Shown here: positions 16,692 to 23,859 of the stretch, one piece after another | Layout of the letters: each line of letters begins with the position of its first letter | Position numbering within the stretch: the first letter of the stretch is position 1 | Source of the DNA: Methanobacterium sp. PtaU1.Bin097 | GTDB taxonomy: Archaea > Methanobacteriota > Methanobacteria > Methanobacteriales > Methanobacteriaceae | NCBI GenBank assembly: GCA_002067325.1 | Contig: MVQY01000131.1 | Location: forward strand, 1 to 23,859 | DNA: 23,859 nt | Direction: 5' to 3' | Notes under the pieces: generated by a model | Seen by the model: the letters and a program-made list of their open reading frames with translations, nothing else | The model's database searches: none | Told to the model about the DNA's origin: nothing | Position numbers and translations under genes: made by a program

Positions 16692-18461
16692 TTAAATCAT
16701 CCACTGCTCCTTCACATCCTCCAGAGTTATACAATCCGGCAAATAATCCTTCACCATACGGTTAACGAATGTGGTGTAGAAGTTGTTGTTGGAAAAAACC
16801 GATTTAGGAGTATCATCAACCTGTAACCCCCCATCGAATAATAAAACACATCTTTCAGTGTACTCTGCTGCAAATTCGATGTCATGGGTGGTCATCACTA
16901 TGGTCAAACCCTTCTCCTGTAATTTTTTAAGTTTATCAGCCAGGTGAAGCTTGGACATGGGATCAATCCCCTTAGTAGGCTCATCCAAAAATAAAATATC
17001 CGGGTTGGTCAACAGGGCCTTGGTAATGGCAATTTTCTGCTGTTCCCCTCCACTGCAATCATAGGGATGCTTACCCAAAAGTTCGGAAAGACCGAATAAA
17101 TCTATGAGTTCTTCCCTTTCATGTTCAAATACACTCCGATCACCTGAAGAAATCCTTCGATTAACTGAAGAAGTCGCTTTTTTAGAACTGGAATGTTCTG
17201 ATAAAAATCCCAGAAATCCAGTAGACCTCGATTTATCTTCAGGAAACTCCGCAGATAGCTCCATAAGTTCTTCCTCCACTGTTTCCTGGTGGAAATGGAT
17301 CAGTGGATTTTGATGAACATAACCCAGGGTTAGATCCTTCCCATGGATAACCTTACCCTTCTGGGGTTTAAGTAGACCGGATAGAATCTGTAGCAGTGTG
17401 GTTTTACCTGTTCCGTTTCCCCCCAGCATACTCAGAAATTCTCCCTGTTTTACCTGGAGAAAGATTCCCTCCAAGACTATGTGTTCCTTTAGGTAGCCAA
17501 ACCAGACATCTTTACATTCCATTAATACTTTAGAATGTTTATCTAGAGAATTCTGACTGTTTAAAGCCTCATTTAACTTTAGTCCCCCATTTAACTGTGC
17601 TCGAGGAATTTCTTCCAGTTGATTATTTAATAGACTCAAATAACGACGACCTTCACGTATGTTCAGGGGAATTTCCACTTTGTTGGGGGATTGATATTTG
17701 GATTGGAGTAAGAAGTGTATCCTGGTCACCGATGGCAGGTAATTCCGGAATATATCATTCTTCCAAGCCTCTGAACATACTCTTCGGGGTTCGTCCTTGT
17801 ATTTGATAAATCCATCCTCTAAAAAGACGGCTTTATCTATGAAGGGGAACAGGTTATCGATTTTATGTTCGGTGGCCATTATGGTGATGGAGAACTCCTC
17901 GTTCAATCTGCGCAGTATGGACAGGAAGTCATAAGCAGCTATGGGGTCCAGTTGTGAGGTTGGCTCGTCTAAAAGAAGTAATTTAGGTTTTAGTACCAGT
18001 AAAGAGCATAGGTTAACCAGCTGTTTTTGCCCTCCGGATAGTTCGCTGACGTTCCGGTACAGGTGTTTGTCCAGGCCAAAGAAGGCAGCCATCTCCGCCA
18101 CCCGGTTACGGATCTCCCCAGTGGAGAGGCCCATGTTCTCCAGGGAGAAAGCTATCTCCTGTAAGACGTTATCGGATACGAACTGGTCTTCCGGGTTCTG
18201 GAACAGGAATCCTATTTCAGAGGCTGATCTTTTCTCTTCCAGGTTTCTTATATCCACTCCATCGTAGTAGATGGTGCCTTCAGAATCACCGACTGGTTTT
18301 ATCTCATTTTTTATGTTAGCAAGTAGGGTGGTTTTTCCTGATCCAGATGGACCGCATAGTAGGACGAATTCCCCAGGAGATACATCCAGGTTTATATTAG
18401 AAAGCGTATTTTTCTGTTTTGGATATCTGAAACTGAAATTTTCAAATTCAACTAATGCCAT
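16692..18461 (-). CDS. ecfA: Double ECF ATPase (fused EcfA domains) with insertion, second system
   Basis: The protein has 589 residues and two ABC ATPase domains. Domain 1: Walker A GPSGSGKTT (37-45), Q-loop FQNPEDQ (87-93), signature LSGGQ (141-145), Walker B LLLLDEP (161-167). A linker of about 85 residues follows. Domain 2: Walker A GGNGTGKTT (347-355), Q-loop HQNP (383-386), signature CSGGE (469-473), Walker B ILFLDEP. Between Q-loop and signature of domain 2 is a Ser-rich insertion (about 403-445) absent from the plus-strand homolog. The start overlaps the end of the upstream ecfT by 10 bases and has AAGGAG eight bases or so before the ATG, implying translational coupling. It should power the S component encoded downstream. 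Confidence 0.92.
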   Translation of the reverse strand: MALVEFENFSFRYPKQKNTLSNINLDVSPGEFVLLCGPSGSGKTTLLANIKNEIKPVGDSEGTIYYDGVDIRNLEEKRSASEIGFLFQNPEDQFVSDNVLQEIAFSLENMGLSTGEIRNRVAEMAAFFGLDKHLYRNVSELSGGQKQLVNLCSLLVLKPKLLLLDEPTSQLDPIAAYDFLSILRRLNEEFSITIMATEHKIDNLFPFIDKAVFLEDGFIKYKDEPRRVCSEAWKNDIFRNYLPSVTRIHFLLQSKYQSPNKVEIPLNIREGRRYLSLLNNQLEEIPRAQLNGGLKLNEALNSQNSLDKHSKVLMECKDVWFGYLKEHIVLEGIFLQVKQGEFLSMLGGNGTGKTTLLQILSGLLKPQKGKVIHGKDLTLGYVHQNPLIHFHQETVEEELMELSAEFPEDKSRSTGFLGFLSEHSSSKKATSSVNRRISSGDRSVFEHEREELIDLFGLSELLGKHPYDCSGGEQQKIAITKALLTNPDILFLDEPTKGIDPMSKLHLADKLKKLQEKGLTIVMTTHDIEFAAEYTERCVLLFDGGLQVDDTPKSVFSNNNFYTTFVNRMVKDYLPDCITLEDVKEQWMI

Positions 18462-19324
18462 ATTAATCTCTCCTTAAATTCCAGGTAAATCAGGGGTAAC
18501 AGTAAGATTAGAAATGAAAAATAGTAGGGGTTAAACATGCTTTCATGAACAGAAAAGTGGAGTGTGGGATAAATTTCTATTCTTCCGAAACCATTGGCCA
18601 GACCCATAGTACAGATCAGGGTGGTGGCTGAGATGACCAGAATAAATAGATAATCTATTTTCCTTAACTTGTAGGACAGGTAGCTGGTTCTCTTCATAAT
18701 ACCATACCCCCTGGCCTTCATGGATTTGGCTGTGAGCATGGACTCCTCTAGGGACCAGGACACAACAACCGCCAGCATCTGGGCTGTTTTCTTTATCTTA
18801 TCTACTCTGGATTCGATTTTTTGATTTCCCTGGTTTTCCTGATTGAACCGGGAAATTTTGTTTACCTCGGTTAACCTGTAACTCAACAGGGGTATGAATC
18901 GCAGGGCCATGACAATTATCATGGAAATATGGGGAAATCTCTTGGAAAAAAGGTACAGCATCTCCTGATAAGAAACCGCCCGGTTATAGGAAGCAAAGAG
19001 TAGCAATATGATTAAGAGCGACAGACTCATCAAAATTCCATATACCAGAGCCTCCAATGTGATGAAGTAACTTCCCAGGACATATATCCTGGTGGTCCCC
19101 ACCTGAGCCACTAACGGGTTTAAAATGATGATAAGTAAGGACATGGGAATGAAAAACTGTATCACGTTCTTAAATTCACGGCTTATACCCTGTAACATGA
19201 TTAAAGCTGATACGCAGATTAAAAAGGAGATCATATAGTAAGGATCATTGTAAAGAAAGGCCAGTATCACCAGGAGTAAGTAATAAATCACGTAAACTGC
19301 TGGATGAATTATTGTGAGTTTCAT
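18452..19324 (-). CDS. ecfT: ECF transporter T component (EcfT family), second system
   Basis: The 290-residue membrane protein has an N-terminal set of hydrophobic helices, a cytoplasmic helical coupling region (MALRFIPLLSYRLTEV through KSMKARGYG), and further C-terminal helices. The second Arg signature, KARG, is clear. The first ARG-like motif is less recognisable (NKISRFNQ) than in the plus-strand EcfT. It is the first gene of a minus-strand operon ecfT-ecfA-ecfS-cbiZ and overlaps the ATPase gene by 10 bases. The start is supported by GGGGAGAG upstream. It is divergently transcribed from the third CobN-like gene across a 183-base shared promoter region. Confidence 0.9.
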   Translation of the reverse strand: MKLTIIHPAVYVIYYLLLVILAFLYNDPYYMISFLICVSALIMLQGISREFKNVIQFFIPMSLLIIILNPLVAQVGTTRIYVLGSYFITLEALVYGILMSLSLLIILLLFASYNRAVSYQEMLYLFSKRFPHISMIIVMALRFIPLLSYRLTEVNKISRFNQENQGNQKIESRVDKIKKTAQMLAVVVSWSLEESMLTAKSMKARGYGIMKRTSYLSYKLRKIDYLFILVISATTLICTMGLANGFGRIEIYPTLHFSVHESMFNPYYFSFLILLLPLIYLEFKERLIWH

Positions 19325-19380
19325 AAATCAACTCTCCCCACTTAATCTTATATTGTCAAACTTTCATGGACATTTCCACT

Positions 19381-19391
19381 ATTTAAATTTT
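19381..19391 (-). promoter_or_regulatory. Candidate TATA box for the minus-strand ECF/cbiZ operon
   Basis: Read on the minus strand, AAAATTTAAAT lies here, about 60 bases before the ecfT start codon, giving a transcription start near 19357 and a leader of about 30 bases. It directly adjoins and partly overlaps the shared element at 19389-19408, so one bound regulator could act on both divergent promoters. Confidence 0.45.
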
Positions 19392-19430
19392 ACTTTAATT
19401 TTTATCAATTAAAATGGAAAAAGTTAAATG
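19389..19430 (+). promoter_or_regulatory. Promoter of the third CobN-like gene with shared upstream element (copy B)
   Basis: TTTACTTTAATTTTTATCAA (19389-19408) is identical to the element upstream of the mtrA paralog, and TTAAAATGGAAAAA follows in the same register, with a TATA-like GTTAAAT (about 19423-19429). Within it, TTTAATT and AATTAAA form a 7-base inverted repeat around a 6-base spacer, a shape suited to a dimeric regulator. Transcription start is expected near 19453, about 55 bases before the start codon. Confidence 0.6.
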
Positions 19431-19507
19431 AAGAATCAACGATATTCTTTTTCAGCGATTTGAATTAGTTTTCAAACATGCTTAAAAAAAGAAAGGAGGT
19501 GAAAAAG

Positions 19508-22500
19508 ATGAGAAAACAAGTGATTTTATTAACAGCGACTTTCATTTGTGTATTCTTACTATGTGGAACGATTTCTGCAGCAGATCCAGTGAATGAAACT
19601 ACAGTGGATACCCCAAAAATCGTGATCTTAAACGTCATTAGCCAGTCCTCTTACTATCACCAGACATTTAAAGAAGAAGGAAAAAAACTCAATGAATCAC
19701 TGAATGTCAGTGTATATGCCGGTACCACTACCACTGATCCAACCATACCTGATGAAGAGAAGATACCTGCAAACATAAATCTCAGAAATTATGATGTGGT
19801 TTTTGCATGTGGTTGGAATTCAGGAGCACCGGGCCTAAAATCAAAGTTAGATGATGCAAAACAGTATACCCATGTGATAGTTATTAATCCAGTTAATTTA
19901 AGTCCTGGTAACGTTGATTTAAATGAGTATCCTGAGATTACAAAGTATTGGAGTTATGGAACTGAAAAAAACCTACGAAATCTCTTATTATATCTGGGAA
20001 ACAAGTTTTGCGGGTTAAACGCAACGGTTGAACCACCAGAAACCATACCCACTATAGGTATATACCATCCAGATGCACCAATAATATTTAAAAATCTAAC
20101 GGATTACCTGGAATGGTATAAAAATTCAGATGCCAACCATACCTACGATCCAACAAAAACTACCGTGGGAATTATCACTTCCATGAGCCATATAACCAGC
20201 AACAACACCAAAGCAACAGATCACATAATTAAAACTCTGGAAGAAAAGGGCTGCAACGTAATACCTGTTTATGGGTCGAGCCAGTGGGATGTTGATGAGT
20301 TTTTCACTAAGAATGGTAAACCTCTGGTGGATGTTATAATCTCCATAATGTACAATGTCCAGAATGAAGCAGAGAATTTCAAGTTCCTGGATGTTCCCAT
20401 ACTATATGGGGTAGGACTCTATTATGAATCTCCAGAGGAATGGGAAAACGGTAAAGAAGGTGTGTCCCCTCATCAGGTACCTTACATTGGTTTGTCAGAA
20501 ATTTATGGTCTCATCGAACCAACAGTTGTTTATGCAAGGATAATAGATGATACAACAACAGGTACATACCATTACGAACCCATCGACTCCCAGATCGATT
20601 ATATCACTGATAGAGCCATTGCTTGGGCAAAATTACGTCATATGAATAATTCTGAAAAAAAGGTGGTTATCACCTACTACAATGATGGCGGTGGAAAGGT
20701 AAACATGGGGACAGAAATGGAATACTATCTGGATGTACCCGCAAGCATAATAAACCTGTTAAAGGAGATGCAAAAACAGGGATACAACCTGGGTGGATCA
20801 ATACCCGATTTAGAAACCTTAACTGAATTAATGGTTAATTTTGGTAGGAACGTTGGCCCCTGGGCACCAGGCGAACTGGATAAACTGGTGAAGACTGGAA
20901 ACCCTATACTGGTACCAGAAAAAACATATCTATCCTGGTTCAAAGAACTTCCCCTACAGAGACAGGAAGAAGTGATAAAATACTGGGGAGAACCACCTGG
21001 AGATTTAATGGTCTGGGAGGACAGTAACGGGAAAAGATACATTGTAATCCCGGTCATCCGACTGGGAAATGTGATCATAACACCCTATCCAATCAGACCA
21101 GGTTTTGCATGGGAACTATATGAAGAAAACGGCACTTTCTCCACAGATCAGGGTGAAATACCACCACACCACCAGTATATAGCCTTCTATCTGGCCATGA
21201 ATAAGATATTCGGTGCAGATGCCTTTGTGCAGATGTGGTCTCCTTTCCCGGGAATAGCCGGTAAACAGGTGGGTCTGGGTAAAGATGATTGGAACGGTAT
21301 ACTGCTGGATGACATGATAAACCTTCGACCATTCCCTCTCTATTTCAATCCCGAAACACACAAAAGAAGGGGTGGTTTTGTTATTGTAAGCCACTTACCC
21401 CCAACCATGGTTCCATCGGACCTGTATGGAGATTTATCCGCATTACAACAAAAAATCACCCTGTACAATCAGGTTCAGGAAGAAGGTGCACTGAAAGAGG
21501 AGTACAAACAGACCATAATTAGCGAATGTAAGAGATTAGGCCTTGATCAGGATCTGAATGTTGATCTTTCAACACTCAACGATACCACGGCTTTCAAAAA
21601 TTTCATTCAGGAACTGGATGAATATCTCAATGAAATTAAAGTCAGTTACATACCGTATGGTTTGCACATACTGGGCCAGGCCCCTACCAATGAAAGCCTG
21701 GTGGCAATGGTGGAATCCATGTTTGGAGATTCCTTCCAGAAAGATGTTGCTGCCATAAACTCAAAGCAGGGATTAACTACGAAGTTACTGATAGAAGTCC
21801 TGCTTAATGGCCTGAGCCCGGAAAAGGCACAAAACAAAGTGTTAGGACAAATATCATCTAAAATCACAGCATACCTGGAACTTGCCATTGATTACAGGGA
21901 TTTGATAAATGAAAGTGCCCGAATGGAGATCTCAGAATTACTTAATGCACTGAATGGACAGTACATACAACCCAGTATATTCGGTGATCTGGTTGGTCGT
22001 CCAGAACTTTTACCAACAGGTAAAAATCTCTACAGCTTTGATGGACGACTTATGCCTACAAAGGAAGCATGGGACATTGCAGTAGAACTGGTTGAACAGC
22101 AACTACAGGAATACAAAGAAAACCACAACAACACTTACCCGGATAAGATAGCAATGGTACTCTGGAAATCAGAAACATGTAGACACCAGGGTGTGATGGA
22201 AGCAGAAATACTGTATCTTTTAGGTGTACGACCCGTATGGGATAAAAACAACAGATGGTCTGATGTTGAGCTAATTCCCTCCAGTGAATTAGGCCGACCA
22301 CGAATTGACGTGATAATAACTACCAGTGGATCTTACAGAGACATGTTCGGCTATAAATTCGAACTGTTGGAGAAGGCTGTGAAATTGGCAGCCAGTGCTA
22401 ACGATATTGAATATCCAAACTATGTCAAGGAGCACAGTGACGCACTTTATCAATGGTTAATAAAAAATGGATACAATGCAACTGAAGCAAAAGACCTCTC

Positions 22501-23689
22501 CACTGCCCGAATATTCTCTCACGAAGTTGGCAGATTTGGATCAGGCCTCAGCGATGTTGTAGGTTTAAGCAGCGAATGGGACGATGAAGATGACCTTGCA
22601 AACGTTTATATAGATGGAACCAGTTATATCTACGGAGCAAACTTCTGGAATGTGAAGGCAGCAGATCTGTTCAGGAAAAACCTCGATGGAGTGGATGTGG
22701 CAATATTCAGTACCAGCTCCACTGTTGTCGGTGTACTTGATCAGGGAGTTGATAGTTATCTTGGAGGTCTTGCCTTGGCAGTTAGGAGTATTTCTGGTGT
22801 AACGCCTGATCTGTATATAAACAATCTCAGGGACCAAAGTAAACCCAGTGTAGAAACATTGAACCACGCCTTGAACAGAGAGCTCAGAACCCGATATCTG
22901 AACCCTAAATGGATTGAAGGGATGATGGAACATGGTTACGCCGGTGCAAAGAACATGGAAGAATTTGTGGAAACAATCTGGGATTGGGACATTGAAGTAC
23001 CCGATTTAATCACAGAAAACACCTGGAACCAGATATATGAAACATATATTCTGGACAAGAACAATCTCGGCTTAAAAGAGTATTTCAACACCAACAGCCC
23101 CTACGCAAAACAGGCTATACTTGCTAGAATGAGTGAAGCAATCCGAAAAGGTTCCTGGAATCCATCGCAAGATGTAAAAACAGCACTGGCCAATGAATAC
23201 ATCGAAAGTGTGATAAAGTATGGGGTAACCTGTTGCCATCATACCTGCGCCAACCTGGATTTAAGTGAGTTCATGGTGATGGGATCTTCTTTAAGCAGGG
23301 CACAACTTCAGCAGTTCGCAGATGCCTTTGAAGGAGCTACCGGTCAAACCCTAAAGATTCCAGGAAATCCGGGAGGACAAAATGATAATCCTGACCAGGG
23401 AAAAGTTCCACCTAGTGAAGAAAACACAGAAGACAACGGACAAAGCACAAATCCTGACCAGGGAACAACTTCACCAGGTGAAGCCAGTACAGTCCAGGCA
23501 GCATCTACAGAAGCGGGACAAGCATCAAACAGTGGAAGTGAAAACGCTCATGAAATATCTCAAGTAAATCAACAGAATTCTAGTCAGTCCAATACACCAC
23601 TCGTAGCTATAATAGGAGTAATCCTCTTGTTATGTCTGGTTGGTGTCGGATATTTCAGAAACGACATCATAGGCCGCATAAGAAAGTAA
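19508..23689 (+). CDS. Secreted, membrane-anchored CobN-like protein with degenerate chelatase motifs
   Basis: The 1393-residue protein has a signal peptide (residues 1-24, ending near TISA-ADP), a full-length CobN-like body, a Ser/Gln/Pro-rich linker, and one C-terminal helix followed by basic NDIIGRIRK, which suggests an outward-facing anchored protein. The start is ATG 19508, five bases after GGAGGTGA (19495-19502); the in-frame ATG at 19478 lies before that ribosome site and would spoil the signal peptide. PPHHQYIAFY is kept, but the usual HGTLEF.PGKQ is replaced by WSPFPGIAGKQ (577-587), losing both His and the Glu, and GGDP is replaced by FGDL (825-828). A CCHHTC motif (1242-1247) parallels CCDCSC of the CARDB-CobN. 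No CARDB repeats are present. Conventional ATP-driven chelation outside the cell is unlikely; binding, demetallation or delivery of a tetrapyrrole are alternatives. Confidence 0.9.
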   Translation: MRKQVILLTATFICVFLLCGTISAADPVNETTVDTPKIVILNVISQSSYYHQTFKEEGKKLNESLNVSVYAGTTTTDPTIPDEEKIPANINLRNYDVVFACGWNSGAPGLKSKLDDAKQYTHVIVINPVNLSPGNVDLNEYPEITKYWSYGTEKNLRNLLLYLGNKFCGLNATVEPPETIPTIGIYHPDAPIIFKNLTDYLEWYKNSDANHTYDPTKTTVGIITSMSHITSNNTKATDHIIKTLEEKGCNVIPVYGSSQWDVDEFFTKNGKPLVDVIISIMYNVQNEAENFKFLDVPILYGVGLYYESPEEWENGKEGVSPHQVPYIGLSEIYGLIEPTVVYARIIDDTTTGTYHYEPIDSQIDYITDRAIAWAKLRHMNNSEKKVVITYYNDGGGKVNMGTEMEYYLDVPASIINLLKEMQKQGYNLGGSIPDLETLTELMVNFGRNVGPWAPGELDKLVKTGNPILVPEKTYLSWFKELPLQRQEEVIKYWGEPPGDLMVWEDSNGKRYIVIPVIRLGNVIITPYPIRPGFAWELYEENGTFSTDQGEIPPHHQYIAFYLAMNKIFGADAFVQMWSPFPGIAGKQVGLGKDDWNGILLDDMINLRPFPLYFNPETHKRRGGFVIVSHLPPTMVPSDLYGDLSALQQKITLYNQVQEEGALKEEYKQTIISECKRLGLDQDLNVDLSTLNDTTAFKNFIQELDEYLNEIKVSYIPYGLHILGQAPTNESLVAMVESMFGDSFQKDVAAINSKQGLTTKLLIEVLLNGLSPEKAQNKVLGQISSKITAYLELAIDYRDLINESARMEISELLNALNGQYIQPSIFGDLVGRPELLPTGKNLYSFDGRLMPTKEAWDIAVELVEQQLQEYKENHNNTYPDKIAMVLWKSETCRHQGVMEAEILYLLGVRPVWDKNNRWSDVELIPSSELGRPRIDVIITTSGSYRDMFGYKFELLEKAVKLAASANDIEYPNYVKEHSDALYQWLIKNGYNATEAKDLSTARIFSHEVGRFGSGLSDVVGLSSEWDDEDDLANVYIDGTSYIYGANFWNVKAADLFRKNLDGVDVAIFSTSSTVVGVLDQGVDSYLGGLALAVRSISGVTPDLYINNLRDQSKPSVETLNHALNRELRTRYLNPKWIEGMMEHGYAGAKNMEEFVETIWDWDIEVPDLITENTWNQIYETYILDKNNLGLKEYFNTNSPYAKQAILARMSEAIRKGSWNPSQDVKTALANEYIESVIKYGVTCCHHTCANLDLSEFMVMGSSLSRAQLQQFADAFEGATGQTLKIPGNPGGQNDNPDQGKVPPSEENTEDNGQSTNPDQGTTSPGEASTVQAASTEAGQASNSGSENAHEISQVNQQNSSQSNTPLVAIIGVILLLCLVGVGYFRNDIIGRIRK

Positions 23690-23712
23690 TTTCCCCATTT
23701 TTTATTTTTTAA
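23690..23712 (+). terminator. Poly-T terminator after the third CobN-like gene
   Basis: T-runs at 23698-23703 and 23705-23710 begin nine bases after the stop codon, closely resembling the arrangement after the first CobN-like gene. A further T-run at 23733-23738 may back it up. Confidence 0.6.
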
Positions 23713-23800
23713 AATTCCGCCGTAATATGCCCTTTTTTATTGACTCAAACTTAGTTATGGCTTGTCTGGTATTTTTCATGATATCAACCTGTTTTTAAAC

Positions 23801-23842
23801 TTTACTATGCTTATTCTAAACTAAAATGGAAAAATTTATTAT
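23801..23842 (+). promoter_or_regulatory. Promoter with shared upstream element (copy C) for a gene beyond the right edge
   Basis: TTTACTATGCTTATTCTAAA is a diverged version of the element, followed in the same register by CTAAAATGGAAAAA (identical to copy B over AAAATGGAAAAA) and the TATA-like TTTATTA (23835-23841). A second TTTACTTTA occurs at 23847-23855. Transcription would start a few bases past the window end, so the controlled gene is not visible. Confidence 0.5.
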
Positions 23843-23859
23843 CAACTTTACTTTATTTT

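Noticed and set aside
19478..19507. Upstream in-frame ATG for the third CobN-like gene
   Set aside because: The strong ribosome site GGAGGTGA lies after this ATG and five bases before ATG 19508, and the shorter start gives a normal signal peptide.
1..23859. CRISPR arrays, insertion sequences, tRNA or rRNA genes
   Set aside because: I looked for regular spacer-repeat units, transposase-like proteins with terminal inverted repeats, and tRNA-like folds, and saw none. The repeats at 15927-15997 are too short and lack spacers.

Overview
The window looks like a chromosomal segment of a hydrogenotrophic methanogen close to Methanobacterium (Methanobacteriales). The evidence is a protein very close to MtrA, the corrinoid subunit of the methanogen-specific methyl-H4MPT:coenzyme M methyltransferase, together with archaeal BRE/TATA promoters, poly-T terminators, strong GGAGGTGA-type ribosome sites, occasional TTG starts and a moderately AT-rich composition. 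The genus is an inference; no rRNA or tRNA gene is present to settle it.

Nearly every gene concerns corrinoid, cobalt or tetrapyrrole handling. From left to right: (1) 1-5127, a very large CobN-like protein cut by the left edge, with CARDB repeats in front and a single membrane anchor at its C-terminus; (2) 5128-5764, a 637-base AT-rich intergenic region with a poly-T terminator, hairpins and a candidate structured leader; (3) 5765-6361, a soluble MtrA paralog lacking the membrane helix of true MtrA; (4) 6433-14780, a tight plus-strand operon encoding a fused ChlI/ChlD-type chelatase motor, an ECF transporter (S, T, and a double ATPase) and a cytoplasmic CobN; (5) 19324-14796, a minus-strand operon encoding a second ECF transporter (T, double ATPase, S) and the corrinoid-remodelling enzyme CbiZ with a C-terminal extension; (6) 19508-23689, a third CobN-like protein with a signal peptide and a C-terminal membrane anchor; (7) a terminator and a promoter for a further gene beyond the right edge.

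Proposed working picture (inference): ECF transporter 2 plus CbiZ imports and remodels corrinoids. ECF transporter 1 plus ChlI/D plus cytoplasmic CobN imports a metal or tetrapyrrole substrate and performs ATP-driven metal insertion. The soluble MtrA paralog binds cobalamin in the cytoplasm. The two anchored CobN-like proteins face outward, where no ATP motor is available, and may capture, demetallate or present tetrapyrroles to the importers. One of them has lost two of the most conserved CobN motifs.

The genes appear to be co-regulated. A gap-free 42-base promoter-proximal element occurs upstream of the MtrA paralog, in the divergent region between the minus-strand ECF operon and the third CobN, and at the right edge in front of an unseen gene. 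Its first 20 bases are identical in two of the copies.
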